Below, in pieces: positions 37,462-46,470 of a stretch of DNA of 64,000 bases. Within the stretch, counting starts at the first letter, position 1. Each line of letters starts with the position of its first letter. The notes under the pieces were generated by a model. That model had not been told where the DNA came from. It searched no databases and saw nothing but the letters and a program-made list of their open reading frames with translations. The position numbers and the translations under genes are program-made. The stretch comes from an uncultured Flavobacteriales bacterium (lineage in GTDB: Bacteria > Bacteroidota > Bacteroidia > Flavobacteriales > JBLHRE01). The DNA lies in the NCBI GenBank assembly GCA_937139155.1, contig CAKZPI010000042.1:66087-130086 (forward strand). The letters run 5' to 3'.

Positions 37462-38316
37462 ATGAAGAAGATTCGTTTCATATCCAATCCGAACTCTGGA
37501 GTAAGTTTTGACCCTTATTTAGAAAACACCATTGGCTTAAGCTTTGATCGCAACCATTATTTAGTGGATTATAAGCTTACGGAAGGAGTGGGTCATTGCA
37601 AAGTACTCGCCAAGGAGGCCGTTGATTTGGGGTATGACCTGGTAGTTGCTGTGGGCGGCGATGGCACCATAAATGAGATTGCCTCTTCCCTGGCCCATTC
37701 CAAAACGGCCTTAGGCATTATTCCTAGAGGTTCAGGCAACGGACTTTCAAACCACCTGAAAATCCCAAAGAATACCCTTAAAGCTTTGGAAGTCATCAAG
37801 AAAGGGAAGATCAAAGAAATTGATACGGCTCGAATCAATGAAGACCGATTTGTAAACATTTCAGGTTGGGGATTTGAGGCCTCCATTGCGCATAAGTTTG
37901 ATGAATACAAAGACCGAGGCTTTTGGAGATACCTAAAGCTTGTGCTAAAATCCTTTAAAGAATCTTCAAGCTTTACCTACCTGGCAAACGGGAAAGAAGA
38001 AAAAGCCTGGCAAATTACCATAGCAAACGGTTCACAATATGGGAACAATGTGAAAATTGCCCCACAAGCTGATTTAGCCGATGGTTTCTTAGAGTTCTTG
38101 GTCTTGGATAAACCTAATTTTATTCAAGCCATTAAACTTGCTTATGCCATGTATCTAGGAAAACCACTTCCAAAGGCCAGGAAGGTCTCGATTCAAAATA
38201 TTAATTTAGTGCTTGAAAAGGTTGCAGGACATATTGATGGTGAAATCTTAAAAGACCAAGGTCCTGCATATAAAATTGAAATTGATCCACAATCCTTACG
38301 TGTAATTGTTCCGTGA
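37462..38316 (+). CDS. YegS/BmrU-type lipid (diacylglycerol-like) kinase
   Basis: The 284-residue protein begins KKIRFISNPNSG and carries the catalytic loop VAVGGDGTINEIAS near residues 62-75, then GIIPRGSGNGLSNHL near 92-106. All are typical of DAGK_cat proteins. It should phosphorylate a lipid alcohol using ATP at the inner membrane face. The ATG at 37462 places the family N-terminus correctly; a frame from 37438 would overlap the preceding gene. Its TGA overlaps the GTG start of the oxygenase (GTGA). Confidence 0.88.
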   Translation: MKKIRFISNPNSGVSFDPYLENTIGLSFDRNHYLVDYKLTEGVGHCKVLAKEAVDLGYDLVVAVGGDGTINEIASSLAHSKTALGIIPRGSGNGLSNHLKIPKNTLKALEVIKKGKIKEIDTARINEDRFVNISGWGFEASIAHKFDEYKDRGFWRYLKLVLKSFKESSSFTYLANGKEEKAWQITIANGSQYGNNVKIAPQADLADGFLEFLVLDKPNFIQAIKLAYAMYLGKPLPKARKVSIQNINLVLEKVAGHIDGEILKDQGPAYKIEIDPQSLRVIVP

Positions 38317-39278
38317 ATATTCCTAAAATACCAAGTTTAGACTTAAATCATTACCGGTCGTCCAATAATTTCCGAAAGGAAGAATTCATTCTTGCCTTGG
38401 GTAGAGGCTTTGCCCATACTGGGTTTGTAACCATTCGAAATCATGGTTTTGATGAATTGATGGAGGCCAAACTATATCGTGAGGTTAAGGCTTTTTTCCA
38501 GCTTCCTGACCCCGTTAAAAAGAAATACGAGTTTCCTGAAATGAATCGCCAAAGGGGCTATACCTCTTTTGGAAAAGAACATGCTAAAAACCACAACGCT
38601 GGAGATTTAAAAGAGTTTTGGCATTTCGGACAATACCTTCAAAAAAGGCATCCACTAAGGGAGAATTACCCTGATAATGTGGAAGTAGAAGAGGTTCCAG
38701 ACCTATCGGTAATTGGCCAACAAGCCTTTAGAACCCTGGAAAATATTGCCCTTGAAATTCTTGAAGCCATTGCCATTTACCTAGAATTGCCCAAAGATTT
38801 TTTTGAAAAGCATTGCAGAGACGGAAACAGCATCCTTCGTCCCATTCATTACCCAGCCATCACCTCTGAACCAGAAAATGCAGTACGGGCAGCAGCTCAT
38901 GAAGACATCAACCTGATTACCCTCTTGATGGGTGCATCTTCTGACGGACTTCAAATTTTAGACAAGCAAGGCAATTGGGTTCCGGTTACTGCTTTTAAAG
39001 GGCATTTGGTTGTGAACGTGGGTGATATGCTTCAAAGGTTAACCAATAATGTACTTCAGTCTACCACCCATAGAGTGGTAAATCCGCCCAGGCATAAATG
39101 GCATGAATCAAGGTACTCCATCCCCTTTTTCCTACATCCAAAACCAGATATGCCCCTGAATTGTCTTGATCATTGCATCACAGATTATAATCCACGACAA
39201 TACGATGATATTTTAGCAGGAGATTACCTGGAGGAAAGATTAAAAGAAATCGGTTTACTCGAAGATAAGAATGGCTAA
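38313..39278 (+). CDS. 2-oxoglutarate/Fe(II)-dependent oxygenase (isopenicillin N synthase family)
   Basis: The 321-residue protein starts at GTG 38313, overlapping the kinase stop by 4 bp. It has an N-terminal DIOX_N domain (PSLDLNHYR ... GFVTIRNHGF) and a double-stranded beta-helix. The iron ligands are in AAHEDINLITLL (HxD) and STTHRVVNP (distal His), and the 2OG-binding RYSIPFF follows. The reaction is unknown: bacterial relatives hydroxylate or desaturate small molecules. No biosynthetic cluster is nearby, so a housekeeping role is plausible. Confidence 0.88.
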   Translation: MNIPKIPSLDLNHYRSSNNFRKEEFILALGRGFAHTGFVTIRNHGFDELMEAKLYREVKAFFQLPDPVKKKYEFPEMNRQRGYTSFGKEHAKNHNAGDLKEFWHFGQYLQKRHPLRENYPDNVEVEEVPDLSVIGQQAFRTLENIALEILEAIAIYLELPKDFFEKHCRDGNSILRPIHYPAITSEPENAVRAAAHEDINLITLLMGASSDGLQILDKQGNWVPVTAFKGHLVVNVGDMLQRLTNNVLQSTTHRVVNPPRHKWHESRYSIPFFLHPKPDMPLNCLDHCITDYNPRQYDDILAGDYLEERLKEIGLLEDKNG

Positions 39279-39639
39279 AGACAAGAAAAAAAATCAAAAG
39301 CTTTCAAGTTTTGACGCCCTTGGCGGGATGGTGTTTTCTACCAATCCAGACTGGGAGCCAGAAACAGGAGGTGAACAAGAAGAAAGCCTTGACCCAAAGG
39401 ACCAAAACCTAGAGGTTCATAGAGAGAAAAAAGGAAGAGGCGGTAAAACCGTAATCATCCTTCGAAATTTTCAAGGAAGCCTTGAGGAAATGGAAGACCT
39501 AGGCAGGGACCTTAAAAAGTATTGCTCATGCGGGGGTTCTGTAAAAGATGGAGAAATCATTATTCAGGGAGATTTACGCCCCAAGGTTTGTCAGTTCTTA
39601 GATAAAAAAGGGTATGCATATAAAAAAGTTGGGGGCTAA
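39271..39639 (+). CDS. SUI1/YciH-family translation factor
   Basis: The 122-residue protein has a charged N-terminal half and a SUI1/eIF1-like domain. The domain runs from GGKTVIILRNFQG through YCSCGGSVKDGEIIIQGD to the C-terminus KKVGG, as in bacterial YciH. Such proteins bind the small ribosomal subunit and influence start-codon selection. It overlaps the oxygenase gene by 8 bp and the following gene by 26 bp. Confidence 0.9.
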   Translation: MAKDKKKNQKLSSFDALGGMVFSTNPDWEPETGGEQEESLDPKDQNLEVHREKKGRGGKTVIILRNFQGSLEEMEDLGRDLKKYCSCGGSVKDGEIIIQGDLRPKVCQFLDKKGYAYKKVGG

Positions 39640-40510
39640 AATAGGCCTCCTTTCCATTCCACTCCTCTCTCCATTCTCTGGTTCCCTTCAAGCACAGTTT
39701 GTCGAAGACCAGGTACTTAAATGCCATATTCAGCGAATGGGAGAAATGGATTATGTTCTAGAAGATTATGAGCCATTTGAGGACATTTTAATTGAAGAAG
39801 GTTTGCTTGAAGGTAATAAGCCCATGCATTATTATCAGTTTTGGAAAAAGGCCAGTGAGGTAGAAATACCCCTCATCAATCTAAAGGAAGGTTTTCATTT
39901 CCCAATATTTCAAGGATTCACTGGTGCCTGCCTAGAAGATACCCTAGCGGTTGAAAAGTCAGAATCGCCCTATTTCCGGGTAAAAAAAGCCTTTCAATTA
40001 TATCTAGATACTACGAGTCATTTCAAGTTTCAGGAATTAGCTAAAACTGTGGTTGAAAACATCCTGGAAGAAGAATTTACACATCCGGTTTTTCGGGTAC
40101 TAAGCCTCAAGCTAATATTTCATTTAAATTCAGAAATTCAATTTGAGGGTATACCCCATAAGGCAGAAGAGAAACTCAATTATGACACCCTTATGCTCGT
40201 TGTTTTAAATGAACAAGATGAGGTTTATTTAAACGGCGAATTGAGCAGTTCAACAGCGGTTCAAAAGGAAGTTAAAGGCCTGATTAGGGCCTACCCCCAA
40301 ACCTATTTAATTGTGGTTCAGAATAGCATTGGCTGTACTTATGATTTTTACGTGAAAAACATTGACACGATAAAGCAAGTCCTTAATGGGTTAAGGAATG
40401 AAAAGGCTATTGAAATCTATGGTAAAGGCTTTGACTTTTTAGAAGAAGACCAGAAGAAGGAAATAAGGAAAGCCCTACCCTTTCGGTTAACTGAGGGGGT
40501 GCATGAGTGA
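39614..40510 (+). CDS. Secreted protein with an ExbD/TolR-like C-terminal region
   Basis: The 298-residue protein has a signal peptide (cleavage near SLQAQF). No family is firmly recognised. The segment LMLVVLNEQDEVYLNGELSS near residues 189-208, followed by a helix-strand-helix pattern ending in a VKNIDTIKQVLNGL helix, looks like the periplasmic domain of ExbD/TolR proteins, but the usual N-terminal transmembrane anchor is replaced by a signal peptide. The middle part (60-150) is unassigned. It overlaps the SUI1 gene by 26 bp. Convergent hsdR ends 11 bp away. Confidence 0.6.
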   Translation: MHIKKLGAKIGLLSIPLLSPFSGSLQAQFVEDQVLKCHIQRMGEMDYVLEDYEPFEDILIEEGLLEGNKPMHYYQFWKKASEVEIPLINLKEGFHFPIFQGFTGACLEDTLAVEKSESPYFRVKKAFQLYLDTTSHFKFQELAKTVVENILEEEFTHPVFRVLSLKLIFHLNSEIQFEGIPHKAEEKLNYDTLMLVVLNEQDEVYLNGELSSSTAVQKEVKGLIRAYPQTYLIVVQNSIGCTYDFYVKNIDTIKQVLNGLRNEKAIEIYGKGFDFLEEDQKKEIRKALPFRLTEGVHE

Positions 40511-40521
40511 GTTTCTGATAA

Positions 40522-42885
40522 TCAGGCCACTTCTTGATTATAAAGGTGGGCCTGAAATTCTACAAACATTTGGCTGATGTTTCCCACGTCTCCCAATATT
40601 TCTTTAGCATCTTCCAAAGATTGATACTTATTTGTTAGCAAGATTGGTAGTTTCTCCTGGTCAAGTTCGTCAACCCCTGAATCAACATACTTACTCAATA
40701 CAAATGCGATAAACTCTTTTTGTTTGTCATTAAGTAGGGCGAAAATGGTCGCTTCGGCGGCTTTGACCCTAGCTTCTCTCGTCATTGCGATATATTCACC
40801 ATTGAAAACGTATTCCAATACATCATACAAATCGCTTTTCTCCATATCCACCAACTTTTGTAAAGTCAATAGGTCGTCCTTTGGAAAGCCTGCTGCATCC
40901 AAGTTTTCTAACAAGGTTTTTCTGGTCAGTGGATTGCTCCACAGTTTCCGCAATTCTTCTTCGTCTTTAAAAAGCTTGGGTAATTCTCCAAGTAGATTAT
41001 TTAGAAACTCCTCCGCTGAAATGGGTTTTCCGTCCGCACTCCAAAAGGAGGTTTGCACCGTATGCTGAATAGTTCTTTCTTTTCCGTCTCGAAGTTTAAC
41101 CTTAGCTTTTTTATTTTTTAGTCTTGTCTTTAAAGATTCTGTCGCTGTTGATGGCTCTCCTGGCCGTGAATAGGGTTTTGGTTCACTTGGTTCAGGTTCT
41201 AAAGGTTCACCATCCCATTCCGGATCCGAAAAATGCTTGTATGCATCTACAAAATCATAAATTGTAAAGAACTCTTTGCCGTCAAATAATCTTGTGCCAC
41301 GACCCACAATTTGTTTGAACTCAATCATGGAATTGACAGGACGAAGTAAAACGATATTTCGAATGTTACGTGCATCAACTCCTGTGGAGAGTTTTTGTGA
41401 AGTAGTCAGAATGGTTGGCAATGTTTTTTCATTGTCTTGAAACTCTCGCAATAGCCTTTCACCTTCTTCTCCGTCATTGGCGGTAACCCGAACGCAGTAA
41501 AATGGGTCATTGCTCCCTTCGACCCCGCTCAGGGCAGGTTTGGAATTTTGGTTCACCAAATCTCTTAGCAAGGCTGCATGATCTTGATTTGCGCCAAAAA
41601 TTATGGCTTTTTCATTTTGGTTGGCCTCCCCTAAATAAATGTTGACTCGCTTAGCCTCGCGCTCAACTATTTCAATACTTCTATTAAAGTCTTTTTCTTC
41701 ATAGAGCTTACCTTCTTCAATTTCGCCTGCCACAATCATGTCATCTGAAGTATAGCGGTAATCGTCCAAGGTCGTTTTGATGCGTTTTACCTTGAAAGGC
41801 GTTAAGAAACCGTCATTGATGCCTTCTTTCAGCGAATAGATGTAAACAGGTTCGCCAAAGTATTTGTAGGTATCCACATTGTCATCTCGCTTGGGTGTAG
41901 CGGTTAATCCCAATTGTACTGCTGGACTGAAATATTCCAAAATGCCCCGCCAATTGCTTTCGTCATTTGCCCCGCCACGGTGGCACTCGTCAATGATGAT
42001 GAAATCGAAATAGTCTTTTGGATATTCGCCAAAATAGGGTGCAGGTTTTCCTTCTTCATCTGTGCCACTCATGAAGGTTTGGAAAATGGTAAAGAAAATA
42101 CTGCCGTTGGTTGGCACTCTGCCTTTTTTCTTAATCTCGCTAGGCTTTATGCGAACCAAAGCATCTTCAGGAAAAGCTGAAAAGGAATTGAAAGCTTGAT
42201 TGGCTAAAATGTTTCTATCGGCTAAAAACAAAATTCTCGGTCTGCGGCTGCCGTCTCGTTGTAAGTTCCAACGAGTTTGAAACAGTTTCCATGCAATTTG
42301 AAAAGCAATGGCGGTTTTTCCTGTTCCAGTTGCAAGGGTGAGCAAAATGCGTTCACTGCCGCTTGCCAATGCTTCCAAAGTATTTTTTACGGCTATTTCC
42401 TGATAATAACGCAATTGCCATGTACCACTTTTGTCTTCAAAGGGAACATTGGCGAATTTTTCTCTCCACACTTCGGCAGGCTCAGTGTCCGCACTTTTCG
42501 GATAGGTTTTATTCCAAAGTTCTTCGGGGCTTAGAAAGTCTGTTACCAAACCTTCTTCGCCTGTTTTCATGCAGATTTGGTAAATGGCTTTTCCGTTGCT
42601 GCTATAGGTGGTTTCTAGTTGAAGCTTCTGTGCATATTGCTTGGCTTGCATTACACCTTCGCCCACTTCCAATTCATCACTTTTGGCTTCTATTACGGCA
42701 AGCTTGATGCCCTTATGCACCAAGATATAATCGGCAATAATCTTTCTACCGCGACCGCCACCTGATTGGATTTTACCATCGGTAATGCGGTATTCACGAA
42801 GCACCTTAGAGCCTTCTACCACGCCCCAACCGCAAGCCTTAAGCTTCGGGTCTATGAGTTCAGCTCTTGTTTCTGCTTCGTTCAT
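40522..42885 (-). CDS. hsdR: Type I restriction enzyme, restriction/translocation subunit HsdR
   Basis: The 787-residue protein has an N-terminal PD-(D/E)xK nuclease (Asp52 in ADYILV, Glu66-x-Lys68 in VIEAKS). Superfamily 2 helicase motifs follow: TGTGKTAIAFQ near 185-195, the DEAD-box-like IIDECHRGG, LGLTATP, and QIVGRGTRLF near 553-562. A C-terminal helical domain contacts the methylase. In the complex it translocates and cuts unmethylated DNA. Two small palindromes of a repeated family sit in frame (coding PALSGVEG and DTEPAEV). Its first 35 codons exist as a second copy at 44583-44696. It starts 56 bp after the AlbA_2 gene. Confidence 0.92.
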   Translation of the reverse strand: MNEAETRAELIDPKLKACGWGVVEGSKVLREYRITDGKIQSGGGRGRKIIADYILVHKGIKLAVIEAKSDELEVGEGVMQAKQYAQKLQLETTYSSNGKAIYQICMKTGEEGLVTDFLSPEELWNKTYPKSADTEPAEVWREKFANVPFEDKSGTWQLRYYQEIAVKNTLEALASGSERILLTLATGTGKTAIAFQIAWKLFQTRWNLQRDGSRRPRILFLADRNILANQAFNSFSAFPEDALVRIKPSEIKKKGRVPTNGSIFFTIFQTFMSGTDEEGKPAPYFGEYPKDYFDFIIIDECHRGGANDESNWRGILEYFSPAVQLGLTATPKRDDNVDTYKYFGEPVYIYSLKEGINDGFLTPFKVKRIKTTLDDYRYTSDDMIVAGEIEEGKLYEEKDFNRSIEIVEREAKRVNIYLGEANQNEKAIIFGANQDHAALLRDLVNQNSKPALSGVEGSNDPFYCVRVTANDGEEGERLLREFQDNEKTLPTILTTSQKLSTGVDARNIRNIVLLRPVNSMIEFKQIVGRGTRLFDGKEFFTIYDFVDAYKHFSDPEWDGEPLEPEPSEPKPYSRPGEPSTATESLKTRLKNKKAKVKLRDGKERTIQHTVQTSFWSADGKPISAEEFLNNLLGELPKLFKDEEELRKLWSNPLTRKTLLENLDAAGFPKDDLLTLQKLVDMEKSDLYDVLEYVFNGEYIAMTREARVKAAEATIFALLNDKQKEFIAFVLSKYVDSGVDELDQEKLPILLTNKYQSLEDAKEILGDVGNISQMFVEFQAHLYNQEVA
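41515..41534. repeat. REP-like palindrome inside hsdR (copy a)
   Basis: CCCTTCGACCCCGCTCAGGG: arms CCCT and AGGG around a core of the form TTCGRC..GCTCA. It is in frame and codes ALSGVEG between otherwise normal HsdR segments. Confidence 0.7.
42469..42487. repeat. REP-like palindrome inside hsdR (copy b)
   Basis: CACTTCGGCAGGCTCAGTG: arms CACT and AGTG around the same core. It is in frame and codes DTEPAEV just before WREKFANVPFED, where family members normally have fewer residues. Confidence 0.6.
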
Positions 42886-42941
42886 ATTCTATAAACTCTA
42901 TTTAGCATTCTATTTAGCATCTCTTGGTTTTCTCGCACATT

Positions 42942-44579
42942 TCACTCAATAGAATATCGTGTCCATCTACGCTCTCCAGTGCTTTTTAAGTTGCCACTTT
43001 CAACCATTGATTTAATCGTTCGTCTAACCTTGTGCTTATTAATCTCTTTCCCAATCCTATTATGTATATCTCCGAATGCACTTTCGGGATAAGCTTTAAC
43101 ATCCTTATAAATGAGCTCTTCCAGTCTATGGTCTTCAATATTCTTAAGACTGGTTTTGCCTTTGAATTGGGATTGCCTTATAAACTCAGGGTTAACAGCA
43201 TACTGTGTGCCTTTACCTTTTCCTGATTGAATTACTATTTCGTAATCCAATAGTTTTCCAAGCCAACTTCGTAATCCTTGCTCTTTGTTTTGATTAAGGA
43301 TTTTGGAAAGTTCAGTAGCGTTGTAAGATTGTTGTTGAGCTAGTAAACCAAGTGTAATAAGTTCTTTTTGTTTTAGATTAAACTCAGAGCTTGCTCTATC
43401 CATTAAACGAATGACTTGCTTGCTTACGAATTGTTTTTGCACTATAACAACTACTCTATCATCTAAATCCTTCACTTCAGGTATGGGTTTTCCTGAAGCC
43501 AATAATTGAGCATAAACCAAATCGTATCCACTGCCTTCTTTTTCCATTAAGCCCAGATCATAAAACACTTTAGAAAGGTGCTCATTTCGTCTTATGGACT
43601 GGCTTAAGATATTTTTAGGCGTGACACCAAGTGGTAAGCGACCTGGGCTATGAATTTCCAAACGATCATGAAAAATATTGATGAAGATGTCGCCTCGCAT
43701 AGTATATGTACGGTGCACCAAGGCATTAACAACTAGCTCACGAACTACTTCCAGTGGGAAAAATTGAATATTCTTTCTAAACATTCCTTCGGAAACCTCA
43801 ATGCTTTCCTGCCAATCAGGAACATCGTTTAACACAGAATTTAAAAGCGCCTTTGGATTTCTGAACTGGTCATCAAGCAATAATTTCCAAACCTTCTCTT
43901 CATTTTCATTATATCGTAAAACTTGTATGGCGGGTGGGTATAGAAGAGATGCTCTATCCTGTCGATTTCCAATCCATAAAATCCCTAAATTGGTAAGGAA
44001 GCCTTGTTTTTGAAAGAAGTAATAGTCTAGAAGTTCATCATCCGTCATTTCTTTAATGAAACTACTTACTCTAGAAGATCTTCTTATATCATTTAAAAAC
44101 CCTTGCCTTTTCTCAGCATCGTAACGATTGGACGGAACCCTTTTGGTGATTTGCTCTTCCCAAACAAAGGCATTTTTATCAGCAGCCAAGCGTGCCATTT
44201 CATCGGGTGGAATTGGGTTACATTCGTCATGAACTCTTATGTAATACCTTCCGTCTGTGGTTGAAGCTATGGTTTGAGCATTGCGAAAAACTTCTAAACG
44301 GATGTATTCCGAATTATTCTCTGCGGTTTCTATCGTAACTGCAACACCTACATTAATGGTGCGCTGTGCAATATGTTTTTGAATCAGATCGGGTGCATTC
44401 CGGTCCTTAATTTTCTGATTGGGCGGTGGTAATTTATTACCATCTTCAATGCCTATGAGAATAAGACCACCACTGCCATTCGCAAAGCAAACACAATCTT
44501 TAGCTAGCTCATCCCAATTGGTTTTGGCACCTTTTAGGAATCGAAGTGACTTATGGTCCGTGTTTTTATTCTCTTCCAT
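42942..44579 (-). CDS. AlbA_2 (Schlafen-like) domain protein, putative regulator/effector
   Basis: The 545-residue protein has an N-terminal AlbA_2 domain (residues ~1-120: KDCVCFANGSGGLILIGIEDG, YYIRVHDECNPIPPDEM). A middle region carries the degenerate HATPase-like motif of these proteins (EVVRELVVNALVHRTYTMRGDIF ... GSGYDLVYA) near 275-365. Winged-helix segments occupy the C-terminus (~395-545). Members are annotated as transcriptional regulators or ATP-dependent DNA helicase-related proteins, and several occur in phage-defence loci. It sits between the OLD nuclease and hsdR, preceded by a duplicated hsdR 5' fragment, so it appears to have been inserted. Confidence 0.8.
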   Translation of the reverse strand: MEENKNTDHKSLRFLKGAKTNWDELAKDCVCFANGSGGLILIGIEDGNKLPPPNQKIKDRNAPDLIQKHIAQRTINVGVAVTIETAENNSEYIRLEVFRNAQTIASTTDGRYYIRVHDECNPIPPDEMARLAADKNAFVWEEQITKRVPSNRYDAEKRQGFLNDIRRSSRVSSFIKEMTDDELLDYYFFQKQGFLTNLGILWIGNRQDRASLLYPPAIQVLRYNENEEKVWKLLLDDQFRNPKALLNSVLNDVPDWQESIEVSEGMFRKNIQFFPLEVVRELVVNALVHRTYTMRGDIFINIFHDRLEIHSPGRLPLGVTPKNILSQSIRRNEHLSKVFYDLGLMEKEGSGYDLVYAQLLASGKPIPEVKDLDDRVVVIVQKQFVSKQVIRLMDRASSEFNLKQKELITLGLLAQQQSYNATELSKILNQNKEQGLRSWLGKLLDYEIVIQSGKGKGTQYAVNPEFIRQSQFKGKTSLKNIEDHRLEELIYKDVKAYPESAFGDIHNRIGKEINKHKVRRTIKSMVESGNLKSTGERRWTRYSIE

Positions 44580-44582
44580 CGC

Positions 44583-44696
44583 CTATTTCGTGGTAATGCG
44601 GTATTCACGAAGCACCTTAGAGCCTTCTACAACACCCCAACCGCAAGCCTTCAGCTTGGGGTCTATTAGTTCTGCTCTTGTTTCTGCTTCGTTCAT
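44583..44696 (-). pseudogene. Duplicated 5' fragment of hsdR
   Basis: The fragment is 38 codons including the stop. Residues 1-35 are identical to the start of HsdR (MNEAETRAEL ... EYRIT), then TTK and a TAG. The DNA differs from 42781-42885 at only a few bases, mostly silent. It begins precisely at the start codon, 1 bp after the OLD gene stop, and ends 3 bp before the AlbA_2 ATG. It looks like the residue of the original hsdR start, left when the AlbA_2 gene was inserted and a second copy of the 5' end restored full-length hsdR. Confidence 0.85.
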
Positions 44697-44697
44697 G

Positions 44698-46470
44698 TCA
44701 TTCAGTTAGCCATTCTACGGCATTTTTTAATTGATTAAACAATTCTTCATTTACAGTTTCTTTCAAGCCTTTTGCAGTTACATCTGAATTGAACTGTTTC
44801 CATTGCTGCTCTCCCTTTTTCTTGCTCTCTAAGCCAATATGGCTTTCTATTGTACCATTGCGCCAAACCCAAATATCAGCTTCTTTACAGATCTGAATAA
44901 CGGCCTCTACATGCTCTGCCATCTCAGCTGTTTGAGCGAGTTTTGCAAACACTACATCTGCTCTAATTTCTCCTTTATTTGTGGGCCATCCATCTTCAGT
45001 TATTTTGAACCCCCAATCATCAACTTTGGTGGCTAAGAACTCATTAATTGCCTTAATCGAATCATGAGTTTTGTCAAAGAGTTTGTGTTCTTTATACTTG
45101 GTAATAGCAAAGTCAAGATCAACAACACCCTTGTTGGGCAAATCCAATGCTTTCAAAACATCTTTTGTTCTTTTCAGTGAGCTTGCTCCTTCTAGTGAAA
45201 CTAAGGCAATTTTCTGAGCACCAAGTGATTTTTCTGTGATGCTTTCAATGATGTTTGGTAGGACTCGTTTCTCTGTCTTGCCTTCTGTTAATATTACCTT
45301 TTCGGCAAAGAAGATATTTGCAGAGTTTGAGAATTCATGAAGTAATTCAATTTGACTTAATGCATCTATCTCCAAATCTTTGATTGCAGTCTTAATCGTA
45401 TTTCGCTTGTAAGTTCCTTTTTCTTTATTCTTTCTAATCAATATGGTGTTCTCCATATCTTCTTTAGATATCATAAATGGAGAATGAGTTGAAAAAATCA
45501 CCTGATAGCCACTTTTGGAGAGAGTTTTTAAGGCTTCTTTGAGAATGATTACTGCTTGTGGGTGTAAATAAAGTTCTGGTTCGTCTATAAGCAATAGAGT
45601 ATTAGAGTATTTACTTGCAGACACTCGCTTAACGTCTGCCAAATGACGAACCAAAGCCATTTGAATAGAGCGTTGTGCTCCATGGCCTAAAGCAGAGAAG
45701 TCACGTCCTTCGCCTGCTTTGTTTTCAAAAACTTTAACCGTTCCTTTTCCAAAGACTTCTTTTATTTCTGGATTGGGAATATGTACCTTAATTTCCACTC
45801 CTGGAAAAAACTCTGTGATTTTGGAGTTAACACCTTTGTCAAAATCGTCTAATTCTGGGGCACGGTTTGCTCCTTCAGAGGTTAATTGCTCGTTTATTCC
45901 TCTTAGAGCTTCGATAACTTCTGCAGAATATTTGGTTTCGAGTGGTTCTAGAGTGTCTTTCAAGAGTTTGCCAATTGTTGTACTTGCTTTGTTCTTACTG
46001 GCATCTTCTTCAGAATTCTCCATTGCCCCAACATGAATAGGCTCAGGGAATAAAGCTGAAATTGCTTGCGGAATTCCATTTGGATTTATTTCCCATTCGC
46101 CTTCTTCATTCAGCAGGTCTGTCCTGATATCAGTTTTTTTTTGATTTGGCTCTTCTTGCGATACTTTTACCGTCATAGAAGAATAAACAACGAACTTCTC
46201 TATCTTTTTTTTGTGTTTTGCTTCGAGTGAATTGAGAATATCTTCACTTACACCATCTATTCTTGCGATTACTTCTACAGGCTTTTTGACATCATTAAAG
46301 TCTGATTCTGTCAATGGACTACTGCGCAAAAACCATTTTATCGCTTCAAGGATATTAGACTTACCTGCATTATTGTAGCCAACCAAGGGAGTAAAAGGCG
46401 ACAAATCAAAAGTCTCATTAATGATGGACTTGTAGTTCCTAATTGATATTTCAGAAATTAAATGTGTCAT
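44698..46470 (-). CDS. OLD-family AAA ATPase with TOPRIM nuclease domain
   Basis: The 590-residue protein has an SMC/ABC-like ATPase split by a long insert: Walker A PLVGYNNAGKSNILEA near residues 28-43, the signature-like LGHGAQRSIQMAL, and Walker B LLLIDEPELYLHP near 300-312 with a downstream FSTHSPF His-loop. The C-terminal part has a TOPRIM pattern: VILTEGKTEKRVLP near 395-408 and VVDLDFAIT with the acidic pair. OLD nucleases cut DNA in an ATP-controlled way and are known from anti-phage systems such as Gabija (GajA) and P2 Old. No GajB-like helicase is next to it. It overlaps hsdS by 4 bp. Confidence 0.87.
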   Translation of the reverse strand: MTHLISEISIRNYKSIINETFDLSPFTPLVGYNNAGKSNILEAIKWFLRSSPLTESDFNDVKKPVEVIARIDGVSEDILNSLEAKHKKKIEKFVVYSSMTVKVSQEEPNQKKTDIRTDLLNEEGEWEINPNGIPQAISALFPEPIHVGAMENSEEDASKNKASTTIGKLLKDTLEPLETKYSAEVIEALRGINEQLTSEGANRAPELDDFDKGVNSKITEFFPGVEIKVHIPNPEIKEVFGKGTVKVFENKAGEGRDFSALGHGAQRSIQMALVRHLADVKRVSASKYSNTLLLIDEPELYLHPQAVIILKEALKTLSKSGYQVIFSTHSPFMISKEDMENTILIRKNKEKGTYKRNTIKTAIKDLEIDALSQIELLHEFSNSANIFFAEKVILTEGKTEKRVLPNIIESITEKSLGAQKIALVSLEGASSLKRTKDVLKALDLPNKGVVDLDFAITKYKEHKLFDKTHDSIKAINEFLATKVDDWGFKITEDGWPTNKGEIRADVVFAKLAQTAEMAEHVEAVIQICKEADIWVWRNGTIESHIGLESKKKGEQQWKQFNSDVTAKGLKETVNEELFNQLKNAVEWLTE

